A stretch of 64,000 nucleotides of DNA from Symbiodinium natans (GCA_905221605.1 CAJNDS010000546.1:832824-896823), one strand, 5' to 3'. Positions 1 to 11,736 are shown, counted from the first letter of the stretch. A program made the numbers and translations. The notes: generated by a model not told the origin, from the sequence alone.

Positions 1-335
1 TGAGCCTTGCTGAAATCCAACCTGCACACTGCTGCTGCGTTTGCAAGAGCTCGCATGAAGCTGGCGCGCACCTGAAGCGAAGCCAAGCCGTTAGCATAGC
101 AGATCACTAGTCCCTCATCAAATTAGTTTCGTTTTTGTGTTGCAACCGTATTACCTGACAAGGCAACTGCTTCGGGCTCAGGGTTTAGAGGTTCAGGGGT
201 TTAGGGGTTTAGGGGTTTGGGGTTCAGGGGTTTGGGGGCTGACGTTAAGACGAAATGCTGTCGAAAGGGTACAGCAACCTCAGATACTTCTGCAAAGTAA
301 GTGGGATGGCCTTTGTTGTTGGATGCATCTTTTGC
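1..335. other. Unassigned start of window
   Basis: No exon with convincing splice borders is visible. Degenerate TTTAGGG/TTCAGGGG repeats lie at about 175-238. Short open stretches exist but nothing supports one reading over another. Confidence 0.4.
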
Positions 336-435
336 TTAGTAGTAGAGTAGGTATCCTTAAACCTTTTTGGGGTATGATATCCCCCTTTAATCCCAAAGGT
401 TAACCATTACTTACTTCAGGATACTGGACAACTAA
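336..435 (+). mobile_element. Introner family A, copy 1
   Basis: It opens with TTAGTAGTAGAGTAGG, has an inner inverted pair (ccttaaacctt / aaggttaacc) and closes with GATACTGGACAACTAA, an imperfect inverted match of the start. The flanks carry a near-repeat (ttttgctt / tttggctt) that could be a target-site duplication. Further copies lie at 32273-32445 and 40605-40703. Confidence 0.7.
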
Positions 436-517
436 GTTTGGCTTGTTAAACCCTAAACCCTAAACTGAACTCTAAACCCTAAACCCTAAACCCTAAGCCC
501 TAAGCCCTAAACCGTAG

Positions 518-2694
518 GACCTTCGCCCCCTGGACGGCGATGACCGGAACCGCCGCCTGCTGCGGCTCTTGGAAGGCCAGGCAGCTGCCAGGGTTAAGGA
601 GTTTGGGGGATTAGGGTTTAGGGTTTAGGGGTTAGGGGTTAGGGTGTTTCAGGGTTTCGGGTTAGGGGTTTAGGGTCGGGGGTTTCGGCCCGTTCCTTGG
701 AGTGAACCCAAGAAAGCCTTCCCAGGAAGGTTTGGGATCCCTCAACCCTGAGCCCTAAAGCCTACACCCTACGGGGGTGCCCTGGTTTAGGGTTTAGGGT
801 TTAGGGTTCAGGGTTTAGGGTACCCCTTTCCATTCCCGAGTCAGAACTCTGTGTGCTTGGTTGAGCACGCCCGGGCGTGAAATCCCACCAAGAACCTTCA
901 AAAGCCACGGGACTCAATGAGGGACCCTTATGAGGGATTTTAGGGTTAGGGAATTTGGGGGTTATTTAGGGGCTACTGAGGCAGACGGTGAAATGAAAAG
1001 GCATAATATAGAGAGATTATATATGGGAATAAGACCTTCGGCCTACAAGGTCTAGAGTGGGGATGTTCCCCGTTATACTAGCAGTCCTTTATCGGGAATA
1101 TAGTACCCCCCTCTTATAATCCCTATCAAGGAAGGTCAGTGTAAGGGGGAACATCCCAACGCCTAAACCCTAAACCCTAAGCCCTCTTCTAAACAGCCCC
1201 AAACCCAAAAATTTTTAGAAACCCTAAACCCTAAACCCGAAACCCGAAACCCTAAACCCTAATTCAGGGGCATTGGAGTCCCTGGGAAAACAGCGCTCAA
1301 GGCCCATACGCGTCCTTGCCAAAGTCGGCTGGACCACGGATGGATCCCTGGCAGAAGGCTCGATCTTGGGTTTAGGGTTCAGGGTTTAGGGTTTAGGGTT
1401 CAGGGTTCAGGGTTCAGGGTTCAGGGTTTAGGGTTTAGGGTTTAGGGTTTAGTGTTTAGGGTTTAGCCAAGAAGCTGATACAACCTCAAGGGTTTAGGGC
1501 TTTTGGAGTTGGAGTCAAGTCTATCCCAAAGACTTCTCATCGAGCCCTTAGCACCCTTGAGGTGCCCCGTACTTGCTTTTTAGGGTTTAAAGTTTAGGGG
1601 GGTATCGGGTTTAGGGTTTAGGGTTTAGGGTTTAGGGTTTAGGGTTTGGGAATTAGGGTTTAGCGTTTAGGGTTTAGGACGCCCTTCCTGGGAAGTCCCG
1701 ATGCAACAAACCATGATGAAGTCTGCGTCTGCTTGGGGGGGAGGGGAGGGGTGAGGCTCTAGGGCCTTGAAAGTTGAGGGTTAGGGTTTAGGGATTAGGG
1801 TTGAGGGTTTAGGGTTTAGGGTTTAGGGCCTCTCGGGCACTCAATTGAAGGAGTATTTGGACCCCCCAAATCCTTAAACCCTAAACCGCAAGCCGCCCCC
1901 CCCCCCCTGCCCCGAACCTCTGATGGTTTTAGGGCGTACACAGAGACCCCAATATCCCCTGAACTGGGAAGGCTCCATAAATCGTAGCAAGGATCCCTTC
2001 AATTAAAGGATACTGGAGCTCCTGGGCTACAGGATTTCGGGGATTAGATGCTTTTTTGGATACGCAACTTGGGTGGCTTTTGGCGGCTCTCGGTGGTTTA
2101 GGCGACTGAGAGTTCGGAGGTTTCGAGTCAGACCCTCAAACCCTAAACCCTAAACCCTAAACCCTAAACCCTAAACCCTAGACCCTAGACCCTAGACCCT
2201 AGACCCTAGACCCTAGACCCTAAACCGAAACCCTAAACTTCTGAACCCTTGGGTCTTGTCCCTCAGCTCGCGAGCTTCGGGCAGCGGCCACCGGTGCAGA
2301 TTGGTTTGCCAGGCGCTGGTTTTGGGTTTAGGGTTTAGGATTAGGGTTTAGGGTTTAGGATTTAGGGTCTAGGGTTTAGAGCTCAGGGTTTAGGATTCCG
2401 GGTTCAGGGTTTAGGGTTTAGGGCTTAAACTGGAGTATTTTGGGACCTTGTTCCCGTCATTTCGGGCTGGGGCCCCTTGTCAACGGCCATTTATCACAAC
2501 AAGGGCACCCTCTGTATTCTTAGGTAGGGATTGAGGGACAACAGAAAGTGAATTCCTAAGTTTCGAGTTGTGTTCTTGTGCCTCTTACTCAGACAGTGAA
2601 CCCGAGCCACTTTGAGAACGCCTGGCTCGCTAAGTCACAGGGTCTCGCGCGCCGCTGCGTCTCCGCAACTGTCTTTGCAATCGCCGGTGTCTGA
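518..2694 (+). CDS. Unidentified gene 1, 3' part in 4 candidate exons
   Basis: Candidate exons are 518-592, 1294-1357, 2267-2318 and 2593-2694. The first reads DLRPLDGDDRNRRLLRLLEG and ends in phase 0. The second (VLAKVGWTTDGSLAEG) leaves one base over. The third uses that base to give ARELRAAATGADWF. The last (NPSHFENAWLAKSQG...) ends with TGA at 2692-2694. The first three junctions agree in phase; the third-to-fourth does not, so an exon is probably missing between 2319 and 2592. The exons are separated by telomere-type arrays: CCCTAAA before and TTTAGGG after. I recognise no domain. Directly seen: open frames, AG acceptors and GT/GC donors. Inferred: that the four belong to one gene. Confidence 0.5.
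1371..1462. repeat. TTTAGGG array
   Basis: Interstitial telomere-type heptamers in TTTAGGG orientation with a few TTCAGGG variants, directly downstream of the exon ending at 1357. Confidence 0.95.
2131..2226. repeat. CCCTAAA array with a CCCTAGA sub-block
   Basis: CCCTAAA heptamers pass into about seven consecutive CCCTAGA units and back. The variant block suggests local tandem duplication of one mutated unit. The array precedes the exon at 2267. Confidence 0.95.
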
Positions 2695-2699
2695 CACGG

Positions 2700-3022
2700 C
2701 CACAACTCGATGATGGACGATAGATTAGTTTAACTTACGCGAAGTGTCAAACCCTAAATCCTACAGTGTCCTACAGTTTACATAGACGTTGTGTATATAT
2801 ACATATATGTAGAAGTAGGTGTACATTTGTAGATGTATTTATACATACATACACATATACACATATACACACATACACATATACACACATACACATATAC
2901 ACATATACACATACACATACATATACACATACATATACATATACATATACATGTGTTTTTATTCACGCACATATGTATGTATGTTTTTCTTGATGCGCAT
3001 ATACGTCTCTCTCTCTACACAT

Positions 3023-3053
<31 letters not shown>

Positions 3054-3086
3054 AACAACCCTTTGTAAGGACCCAGTAAGTACACC
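2700..3086. repeat. Intergenic stretch with CA/TA microsatellite
   Basis: After the stop at 2694 there is short unique sequence, then 2830-3055 is an ACATAT/CACATA-type dinucleotide microsatellite open in several frames on both strands. No gene is supported. Confidence 0.85.
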
Positions 3087-3735
3087 TAACCTGTCCTGGT
3101 TGTCGAAGAGGCAGCCGAGGGCCCGGTCAGGAGAAAGCCACCCAAGGCCGCGTCGGGAACTCTTTGCATTTAGGGTTTAGGGTTTAGGGTTTAAGGTTTA
3201 GGGTTTAGGGTTTAGGGTTTAGGGTTTAGGGTCCGGTTGGACTCTGGAAGGCTTAGAGCTTAGGGTTCAGGAGGTAGCTTGGGATGTTTCTTGTTTTCTC
3301 TCATTTGGTTCAAAGAGACTCTTGTCTAGGATTGCTTCTGAGGGGATTTAATGAGCCAGCAAAATGCACCGTCACGGCTGTCGTTCAGTTCAGGACGAGT
3401 GCAGAAGCGAAGGTTCTTTGTTCTGCTTGCTGCCATTCCCCCCCTCCCCCCCTGCCAAGCCCTAAACCCCTCTGGAAGCCACAAACCGACAAGCTAGATA
3501 TGGAGGGGCTCTCCCCATGGTAGCTCTCTCTCTCTCTCTCTCTCTAAGTTCGGGTCCCTTTCCGGCTCCCCTAAATAGCACGGCGCCCCGTAGAATAAGG
3601 ACCCCAAAACGAGAGCCGGTTTTAGAGCTACCCAAAAGGAAGTCGCAGTAGGAGCCAGAGAAGGCAGCCCAGATATCCCCCCCAACATGCTTTGCCGAAT
3701 CTCGGCAATGGATCTGCCAATCGAGCCAAGTACTC
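3087..3735 (+). other. Three weak candidate exons
   Basis: Protein-like open stretches lie at about 3087-3160 (PVLVVEEAAEGPVRRKPPKA), 3356-3410 (CTVTAVVQFRTSAEAK) and 3690-3755 (AMDLPIEPSTRETSL), with a TTTAGGG array (3172-3231) between the first two. Splice phases could not be chained, so I leave them unassigned; they may be 5' exons of the next gene. A (CT)n tract sits at 3525-3545. Confidence 0.3.
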
Positions 3736-3838
3736 GTGAAACATCTTTGTGCCCTAAACCCGAAGCCCCAAACCCTAAACCCGAAAACCTCAACCCTAAA
3801 CCCTAAAACGCCCTAAACCCTAAACCCTGAACCGGCAG

Positions 3839-5407
3839 GCGAACTCCAACCAGAACCCGGGCGCTGGGCTGTGTCGCAGGTACGAGCTTGACTCGCATGC
3901 CCAGTTCTCCTTCTTCTCTTGGTTTAGGGCTTAGGGTTCCAACCATGTCAGGCAATAAACGGGTGCCCGATTTTCTACCTGGGTTGCTGGAGCGTGGGAA
4001 GGGTCAACGGCTCATGATTCCGCAGGCCGTATTTTCCTAACTGGTTCTTAGCAGGCAATGAGGGAATGAGGCACCCTATAGAGTTCTTTAAAGGGCATAT
4101 TTGTATATACATATATATATATACAAGAGGATATGCGGTACCTAGCTCCCTCATTCCCGAATCTTAGTAAGTTTTCTGAACGCTCCCTTTGATGGCTACG
4201 CCGTCCACAGCGCGACCCCCCACTCCCTCGTAAGCTCCCTTCGGGCGTTGATTTTTCTAGTCTTCTGGCTGCTCTGAAAGAGTTCAGAGCAAGCAAACCT
4301 ACACCAGGAAGGTGGGGGATGGTCGGCGCGGGTTGTTGGATTGCGCGGTTTAATGTAAAAGCTGTTTTGATTTAGTTTGATGGGTCACCCCACTCGGGAA
4401 AGGGACTAACCCTCTCAAAAGAAAGCCCGCCTTTACACCCCAGCGTGTCTTTTTTTGAGTATACTCACGGTTGGAAGTTGTAGTGTTAAGGGTCGATTTA
4501 CAGAAACCTTGCTTGAGGGATATGGGAGTCTCTGAGGGAGTAGTAGCCCTAAACCCTAAACCCTAAACCCCAAACCCCAAACCCCTAAACCCCTAACCCT
4601 AAACCCCCAAACCCTAAACCCCTAAACCCAAAACCAAAAACCCTATTCCCAAAACCCTACAAGGAGATCAGCGGCTCTCCTTGCAGGTGGCCTCCGAGAG
4701 CGTCATGCGGAGCTCCTCGCACTTCGGCTTGGAGGCCACCCCACGGAAAGACTCAGAGGTTTAGGGTTTAGGGTTTAGGGTTTAGGGTTCAGGGTTTAGG
4801 GTCTACGGACAAACCTCTCGAAAATTTTGAAGGGGAATTGGGCTCACCGTGCACCTTGCAGGTCTTCCGGCGCTTCTTGCGGGTCAAGCAGGAGCAGACC
4901 CCAAACCCTAAACCCCAAACCCTAAACCCGAAACCCCAAACCCCACACCCTAAACCCCAAACCCCAAACCCTAAACCCCAAACCCCAAACCCCAAACCCT
5001 AAACCCCAAACCCCAAACCCCAAACCCTAAACCCCAAACCCCAAACCCCAAACCCCAAACCCTAAACCCCAAACCCTAAACCCCAAACCCTAAAACCCTA
5101 TGCATGCTCCCGGCAGGAGCCAGAGCTGCACTGGCTGGCTGATGAGATGATGCACGTGGAGCTTCCACAAGGCAGGTTTTGCAGGTTTTTCGCGTACCGT
5201 TTTTTTTGTTTTTTGGGTTTAGGGTTTAGGGCTTAGGGTTTTAGGGTTTAGGGCAAGGCAGGTTGCAGGTTTTGCAGGTTTTTCGCGTGCCTTTTTTTTT
5301 GATTTTTTTTGGGGTTTAGGGTTTAGGGCCTCGGGTTTTAGGGTTTAGGGCAAGGCAGGTTGCAGGTGTTGCAGGTTTTTCGGGTGCCGTTTTTTTTTTT
5401 TTTTTTT

Positions 5408-5438
<31 letters not shown>

Positions 5439-6802
5439 GGGTTAGGGTTTAGGCCTCAGGGTTTTTGGGTTTAGGGCAAGGCAGGTTGCAGGTTTTGCAG
5501 GTTTTTCGCGTGCCGTTTTTTTTGGGGGGTTTAGGGTTTAGGGCTTAGGGTTTAGGGTTTTTAGGGTTTTCGGGTTTTAGGGTTTTTAGGGGTTCAGGGG
5601 TTTAGGGTTTTAGGGTTTTAGGGTTTTAGGGTTTTAAGATTTGGGGGTTTTAGGGTTTTAGGGTTTGAGGGTTTTAGGGTTTTTAGGGTTTTAGGGTTTT
5701 GGGGTTTTTGGGTTTTAGGGTTTGAGGGTTTTAGGGTTTTTAGGGTTTTAGGGTTTCGGGTTTAGGGTTTTAAGGTTTTAGGGCTTTAGGGTTTTGGGGG
5801 TTTTAGGGCTTTAGGGTTTTTAGGGGTTTAGGGGTTTTAGGGTTTAGGGTTTTAGGGTTTTAGGGTTTTTAGGGTTCTAGGGTTTCGGGTTTAGGGTTTT
5901 AAGGTTTTAGGGTTTTAGGGTTTTGGGGGTTTTAGGGCTTTAGGGTTTTTAGGGGTTTTAGGGTTTAGGGTTTAGGGTGTTTTAGGCTTTGGGATTTACT
6001 TTTGATGTATGCTTCTAGACGTGCCAGTGCCCATTGAGTCCGAAACCAAAGTGCCGCCGAGCACTTCAAGTGTAGAGTTCTCGATGGCAGCGCTCCTCTA
6101 ATGTAACCAGCCTGTCAGAGATGACCTCCCGTCGGTACACAGGCTGATGCAAGATACGCCCTAAAGCCTGAATAACCCTAAATATCCCTAAGCCGGAAAG
6201 CCTAAGCCCTACACAATGGGTTGCAGCTGCTGGTGAAGGCATGTACCCCATCGACCCCATGTCGGTCGAGTGCAAGTCCCTGGACCGTAGCCTGCCAATA
6301 CAGAATGCCAGTAGGGTTTGGGGGTTTAGGGTTTAGGGTGTAGGGTGCAGGGTGTAGGGTTTAGGGTTTAGGGTTTAGGGGAGTTGAGAATGTAGAAGTT
6401 GGAGGGCTTAGGGTTTGAGATCTCGTCATTTACGAAAATAAGGGACCTAATATGAGCCTCCCATAGGATTCCCTTACTAATACGGACCCCAATAAGGTGC
6501 CCCTCATTTCAGAAACCCCATGTGTGTGGCGTTATAAGTGCAGAGGGCCTTGGCAGTGCTCCTCCCTAAGCCGGCTCTGTGGAGAAGTGCCCCTTTCCTG
6601 GGGGGTAGTTTCATGGGCTCTTCATGTGGACGCTAATCAACCTCCTTATATTAAAGGGTTGTGATGTATGGTCCCTTAATTTGTATAGGGTATGGAAAGG
6701 GTGTGTAACTACCCTAAGGCCCTTGCCGCGGTATCTTCTGGGTACTGGCGAAACCCTGGTTTGCGGGGTTTCAGATCGGCGTCACTGCTGCACATAAAAT
6801 GA
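3839..6802 (+). CDS. Unidentified gene 2, 3' part in at least 7 exons
   Basis: Exons: 3839-3921 (RYELDSHAQFSFFS), possibly about 3991-4038 (GKGQRLMIPQAVFS), 4687-4758 (SSSHFGLEATPRKDSE), 5117-5171 (EPELHWLADEMMHVELPQ), 6019-6069 (VPVPIESETKVPPSTS), 6227-6310 (GMYPIDPMSVECKSLDRS), 6513-6604 (Cys-rich: CVWRYKCRGPWQCSSL) and 6719-6802, ending in TGA. From 4687 onward all six exons join in phase, which is strong support for the model; the first two do not chain cleanly. The intron 6605-6718 is an introner of family F; the one at 5172-6018 is packed with telomere-like and polyT/polyG repeats. The exon at 4687 is also open on the minus strand, but phase agreement favours +. I do not recognise the product. 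Confidence 0.6.
4039..4170 (+). mobile_element. Introner family E, copy 1
   Basis: It begins TAACTGGTTCTTAGCAGGCAA, runs through GAGGCACCCTATAGAG and an AT-rich (TATA)n centre, and ends with the inverted counterpart CTCCCTCATTCCC. TTTTC flanks both ends and may be the target duplication. Related copies: 24514, 26294, 42290 and 59290. Confidence 0.65.
4549..5098. repeat. CCCTAAA / CCCCAAA arrays around gene 2 exons
   Basis: C-rich telomere variants fill 4549-4650 and 4900-5098, with a TTTAGGG patch at 4759-4800. The second array is dominated by alternating CCCTAAA and CCCCAAA units, a local variant mix seen again near 28.4 and 45.0 kb. Confidence 0.9.
5172..5985. repeat. Tandem units of about 90 bp plus TTTTAGGG variants
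   Basis: The phrase GGCAGGTTGCAGGTTTTGCAGG followed by TTTTTCGCGTGCCG recurs about four times (5172-5530), each copy followed by polyT and TTTAGGG. One copy carries about 27 T then about 25 G. From 5540 to 5985 the repeat drifts to TTTTAGGG, an extra-T variant. All lies within one intron. Confidence 0.85.
6605..6718 (+). mobile_element. Introner family F, copy 1 (fills an intron)
   Basis: It starts GTAGTTTCATGGGCTC, contains GATGTATGGTCCCTTAATTT, and ends GTGTAACTACCCTAAG, the inverted counterpart of the start. Its ends serve as GT donor and AG acceptor of the last intron of gene 2. Other copies: 8485-8639 and 40712-40868. Confidence 0.75.
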
Positions 6803-7301
6803 AGCCATCCCCAATCAATGTCGAAATGTACCTGAATCACTGAGATATGTCACCGTTCAAACCCTCAGCCCTAAACACCGAACCTCAGTCCCTGAACCCT
6901 AGGGTTTAGGGTTTAAGGTTTAGGGTTTAGGGTTTAGGGTTTAGGGTTTAGGGTGGGTTCAGGCCACAGCCGCTGCCCACAGCCGCCGCCCGCGCTGGCG
7001 TTTGCCCAGGCCAGGCTACGGCTTTGTGGGCAACAGAAGTGACAGTTTGGGGTTCAGGGACTTACCGTAACCCTAGATACGTTCAACCGCTCCAATGACT
7101 TTCTTCTTCAAGTAGCAACAAGTTGAGTGCAGCCAAGAAAGTCGATTCCCCCGCCCCCCAACGCACTCCTAGTTTCCACATTCGGATTCTACCCCAAATC
7201 CTAAACCCCTAACCTCCTAAACCCAGAGCTTTACTTTCTAGAAACCCCCCGAATTGTCAAAGACAGGAGCCCGGTTACTCACAATCCCCTTCTAGATACA
7301 G

Positions 7302-9236
7302 TACAAGCTCCACTTTGGCACTCAAATGAGCAGTGTCATTGTGAGGCAGATTCAGCCTTCGGATGATTCTTCACAAGTTCTGATTTTCTTCTGTTCTCTT
7401 AACTACTTATTCGCAACACTGGCGAACGTACAAACCCTGAACCCTAAACCCCAAACCCTAAACCCTAAACCCATCGTTTCACTTAAAAGGCATTAGGCTT
7501 CGGTCAGCTTTTCCCTAAACACCCACTCAAGTTCACTCACTTAGCCACGCTTTGAACTATGACTTTCTTGGACTCCTTTACTTTCTAGGAATAATGTACA
7601 GTTGAACCTCTGTTTTCCTCGATTATTCCTAAGCCGATTATTCCCTAAACCTAAACCCTAAGCCCTAAGTCCTAAACCCCAAACCACAAACCCCAAACCC
7701 TAAACCGTAAACCCTAAACCTTAAACCCTAAACCCTAAACCCTAAACCCTAAACCCTAAACCCTAAAACCTAAACCCTAAACCCTAAACCCTAAACCCTA
7801 AACCCTAAACCCTAAACCCTAAACCCTAAACCCTAAACCCTAAACCCTGTCCCTTCACTAGGAACTGAAGCCCCCCTGAGAAGGCCAGCGAGCCTGGAGG
7901 CTGGTGCGGGGATGGGTTTAGGGTTTAGGGTTTAGGGTTTAGGGTTTAGGGTTTAGGGTTTAGGGTTTAGGGTTTAGGGTTTGCGGCTTTAGGAAGTTTA
8001 CAGATTTAGGGAGTTTACGGATTTAGGGCGTTTACGGATTTAGGGCGTTTCGGAATTTTTAACCCCACCTGACTACCCCCTCCCTAAAACATGGCTTCTT
8101 TGAATATCATTTCCGTAGGCCTTATTAAGGTGGTGGGGTGGAGGGGGGGCAGTATGGGCAGCATATGAGTTCGCTGCCACGGAGGCGGATTTCGCGTTTA
8201 GAGCGTTTAGGTTTGGGGAGAGGGTATGGAGATGTGGGTGAGGAGAGGGGATGGCCATTCTAAACAAAGGAGTGCCTTCAAAGACGCAAAGCTGGGTTTA
8301 GGAGTTGGTGGTTTTGGAGTTTGGGGCTTGGGGTGGTTGAAGTTTGATGGTTTGCGGTGGCTTGTTTCCTAGGACCCGGAGTAGGCCCTTATTCCCCTTT
8401 TTGTTGGGGGTTTAGATTCCCTTCTAAGCCCCTTTAAACCAAAAAGGGCACCCTTTTTGTTTTTCCTCGGTTCCTCTTGGGCCGAGTTTCTTAAGGTATA
8501 GTTTCATGTCCCTTAGTAAAGGGGTACCCCTTATATAATACCCCTTACATACCCTATACAAATTAAGGGCCCATACATCCGAACCCTTTCGAGGAGGTTA
8601 GGCACCAGACTAAGGACCCACGTAACTACCCTAAGATAGTTTCAAGGCTCGCTGGAGGATGAGGGGGAGGTGTTCTTCGAGCATCCCTACCAGGCGCACA
8701 CAGATGCATGGGGACACGGGGAAATCGACTGGAAGCTCCTGCTGCAGGGCAAGAATCCCTGCCCCCCCCCCCCCAAACCCCCAAAAAATTCCTATTTAAA
8801 AGCCTAAGCCCTAAACCTGAAAGCACAGTAAGCCCTAAACTCTAAACTCTAAACTCTAAACTGAACAGGGCTCTTGCAGCAGCACGGCTTCAGTAAGCAA
8901 GGAAGCAGAACTCTCTCGACCAAGGCTCTTCACTGTGAGCTTTGCCTGCTTCGACGGCCTTCGGATGCAGCGTCTACGGTTTGGGGTGTAGGGCTCAGGG
9001 TTGGAAGGGGCAGATGCTAACAGCAAAGCGCCTTCGGATCTACCGCAAAAACTCAAACCCAAACAAAACAGGGTTCAGGGTTTGGGGTTTAGTAGGTGAA
9101 GTTAAAAGGAAAAAACTCCCCGAAACCCTCACCCCGCGAGGAGGCCTTCGATCATGCAGCTGCCGCCCAGATGCTGGCGACCTCATCCTCGGACCCTGGG
9201 GCCCTACTGGAGGCTGCTGCGGGGCCGATGTTGGGG
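7302..9236 (+). CDS. Unidentified gene 3, upstream exons
   Basis: Exons: 7302-7376 (HFGTQMSSVIVRQIQPSDD), 7862-7915, an apparent 23-bp micro-exon 8273-8295, 8640-8748 (VFFEHPYQAHTDAWGHGEID), 8869-8978 (GLLQQHGFSKQGSRTLSTKA) and 9141-9236 (EAFDHAAAAQMLATSSSDPG). From 7862 onward every junction is in phase; 7302 fits less well and may belong upstream. Another open stretch at 6962-7043 could be an exon. The exon at 7862 is framed by a 200-bp CCCTAAA array and a 65-bp TTTAGGG array. The intron before 8640 is an introner F copy. The exon ending at 9236 stops in phase 0 exactly where the 8-kb repeat block begins; the next plausible exon (17859) starts in phase 0. No known domain recognised. Confidence 0.6.
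7641..7985. repeat. CCCTAAA array, exon, TTTAGGG array
   Basis: Almost pure CCCTAAA from about 7690 to 7848, a 54-bp exon at 7862-7915, then TTTAGGG to 7981. This is one of the clearest examples of the chromosome-end polarity seen around exons in this window. Confidence 0.95.
8485..8639 (+). mobile_element. Introner family F, copy 2
   Basis: It contains ATAGTTTCATGTCCCTTAGT near the start, CCCTTATATAATACCCC in the middle and CGTAACTACCCTAAG near the end, followed by the exon at 8640. Confidence 0.7.
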
Positions 9237-9256
9237 GTTTAGGGTTTAGGGTTTTC

Positions 9257-10525
9257 CAAAGTGCCGCGGTCCCGACCCGCGCCAGGGAGTGGTGGCGGGT
9301 CGGGCCGCCTCGGTGCAGCGGACCCCACCCCAGCCACCCAAAGTACCGCCTTTTTTCGGGTTTCGAGCGGCGCCCCCTATCAACAGGGCTTTTACGAGCT
9401 CGAATCGCCCGACAATCGGGGCGGCAACCCTGGCGGGGGCGGCAACCCTGGCGGGGGCAACCCTGAAAGGTTGCCCTTGCCAGCGGTCACATGGGCAGAG
9501 CCTTTCGCGATGTCAGAGAACCATTGGTCCAAGCAACAGCGTGAGAGACCGCTTGACTTTCCCGGTGACGCTGCACACACACTTCAACAGGCACAAATTT
9601 CCTGGCGGCAAGATGGCAACCCTGGCGGACACAACCGGGCGGGGGCAACCCTGGCGGGGGCAACCCTGGCGGGGGCAACCTGCAACCCTGCCGGAACAAC
9701 CCTGGCGGGGGCAACCCTATGGGCTCCTCTAGGTGTGCATTGAGAGTGGCCTGGTGGGCAACCTTGGCGGGGCAACTTTGGTGGGGGCAACTCCAAAAAC
9801 AACCCTGGCAGGCAACCATGGCGGGGGCCTGGCGGGGGGCAACCCTGGCTTGCGGGGGCAAACCTGGACGGGCCCTGCGAATGGCAGGGCCGGGCCGACG
9901 AAGCTGGGCCACCCTGGTCGGGGCCACCTTGCAGTAGCAGGGTCGGTGGGGGGGGCAGGCCAAGTAGAAGCCACCACAGCCACCTTCTCACGGTGGGGGC
10001 CACCGCCTTGGTGGGGGGCTGCCCTGGTGGGGCACTCTGCAAGGGCCACCCTTGGGGCCTTCCTTCATAGAGAAGGACGACGAAGCATCTAACGGCTGCC
10101 AGGCAGTCATAGAGAAGGACGACGAAGCTGGCGGGGCCATAACAAGGCCACCCTGATAGGGATGTGGCGGGGGGCATCCTGGTGGGGGCCGGCCACCCAC
10201 AGCCACCCTAACACGGTGGGGGGCCACCGCCTTGGTGGGGCCGCCCTGGTGGGGCACTCTGCAAGGGTCATCTTTAGGGCCTTCCTTCATACAAAAGGAC
10301 GACGAAGCATCTAACGGCTGCCAGGCAGTCCTGGCACCTTCATAGAGAAGGACGACGAAGCTGGCGGGGCCACGGGGCCACCTTGGTGGGGGCCACCTGA
10401 CGTGGGCCACCGTGGCGGGCCAAGCGCTCAGCCACAAGAGAATGTAATGTCCTGCCAGCGTCGGCGGCATCAACGCTGTTGACGAAGCCTACCTCACAGT
10501 GCACGCCTGGCGCCGTGGATGCACG
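9257..10525. repeat. G-rich minisatellite block I
   Basis: Tandem units of about 15 bp related to GGCAACCCTGGCGGG, interspersed with a 24-bp phrase resembling CTTCATAGAGAAGGACGACG (10060-10090, 10105-10130, 10285-10310, 10340-10365). Because the unit is a multiple of three, every frame stays open on both strands; these open frames are not evidence of genes. Confidence 0.9.
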
Positions 10526-11010
10526 GTACCGCTAATCGTACTTCCAAAAGCGTGACGAGAAACGCCCCGCCCAGCGCGTAGTCGCTGCCCCATGGCCTGC
10601 TGCCCTTCTGCCTGCATCAGCGCCAGGGGGGGTGGGGCAACCCTGGCGGGGGCACGTAATAGTGAACTTTGGCAGGCCCTTCATAGACAAAAACGACGAG
10701 TAAAAACCCTGGCGGAGCAACCCTGGCTTGGCCAGGCCGAGGCCCAGGCATGCCCGGGGCGCATAACTGGGCAGCGGACTTTGAGTAGAGGCGAAGAAAG
10801 ATAAACTTTTGACAAAGTCCTGCATGAGAACCCCCGTCGTCTTTTTGGCCGGTAAGAGACCAATACAGTCAATACAGGCAGACGTAAATGAGGGCAGGGC
10901 ACTCAGAGTTTGCAGTCCAATCTTATATGCGAAATGCAAGCAGAGGAAGACGAAAACTGCGTGTAGAAGAAGATAGGGAGGCTGCAGAGTCAACAGGGCG
11001 CTCGATAGCG

Positions 11011-11448
11011 TCAGCTTGGCTGCAATGTGGCACTGAGAAAATCGCAGGTCCGCTGCGCTCGGCGGGCCACCCTACGCAGAGTGTGGCTGATCTCGAGGCA
11101 AGCAGCCTCCACGTAGTCGTGCATATCTCCAACGTGGCGACTGGCAGCTGTGTGCGCGGGACAGGCCTCCTCCAGCTCCACAAGCCTGTATGACAAACGC
11201 CGCTCCAGCGCGTCTACTTGCGAGCGCGCCATCATCAATCCTTCTGCTTGCAGCTGGAGCGCCTCCTGCAATCTTATCCAGTCGCGCTCAGAAATATTGT
11301 GGGCCAGTCCTGGTTCTTGGCTACGCCGCCGTGGTTCGGTTGGAGTGGCCGAGCGGCTGCGGCTGCGTGAGCGAGCACCGCGACGTGGAGCAAGATGGAT
11401 CGGCGTGGGGGCGTTCGAGATGTCTTGCGTGTGCGAGAAATCTTGCAT
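11011..11448 (-). CDS. Intron-free SR-rich / coiled-coil ORF (145 aa)
   Basis: An ATG at 11448 opens 145 codons. The N-terminus MQDFSHTQDISNAP is followed by an Arg/Ser stretch (residues about 24-45) and then a likely coiled coil (about 55-105, ALQLQAEGLMMARSQVDALE) and a second helical, basic part. No splice signals or telomere arrays interrupt it, unlike the flanking genes. Antiparallel readings exist but are less regular. It lies 0.6 kb downstream, on the same strand, of the 586-aa ORF, and the two share a DF(A/S)HT-like N-terminal phrase. I do not recognise a family. It could be a retroposed gene or part of a mobile element carried with the surrounding minisatellites. Confidence 0.45.
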   Translation of the reverse strand: MQDFSHTQDISNAPTPIHLAPRRGARSRSRSRSATPTEPRRRSQEPGLAHNISERDWIRLQEALQLQAEGLMMARSQVDALERRLSYRLVELEEACPAHTAASRHVGDMHDYVEAACLEISHTLRRVARRAQRTCDFLSATLQPS

Positions 11449-11604
11449 GAGAAACTTGCGACGCCGCGGGCAGATGGCTAAACTGGGGAACGGCGAGACT
11501 CCAGCTTGAACAAGAATAGCTCAGTGCAGACATGCTGCCTAAGTAGTGAAAAGAACCGGTTGCTGCTTCCCGTGTTTGCTCTCTATGTCTGACTCTCTGA
11601 CTCT

Positions 11605-11659
11605 TTGACTGTCTCTGTCTCTGTCTCTGTCTCTGTCTCTGTCTCTGTCTCTGTCTCTG

Positions 11660-11736
<77 letters not shown>

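Noticed and set aside
2766-3079. Overlapping open frames on both strands
   Set aside because: They translate a CA/TA microsatellite (His/Tyr/Ile/Thr only).
4048-4296. 82-codon minus frame
   Set aside because: Half of it is introner E; the rest is opposite a plausible + reading.
9261-10473. Long open frames rich in Gly, Ala, Pro, Arg
   Set aside because: All frames of a 15-bp minisatellite stay open; no unique protein sequence or splice signals.
10532-10993. 153-codon minus frame
   Set aside because: Partly minisatellite-derived and without good coding character; only its LMQDF phrase is noted as a repeated motif.
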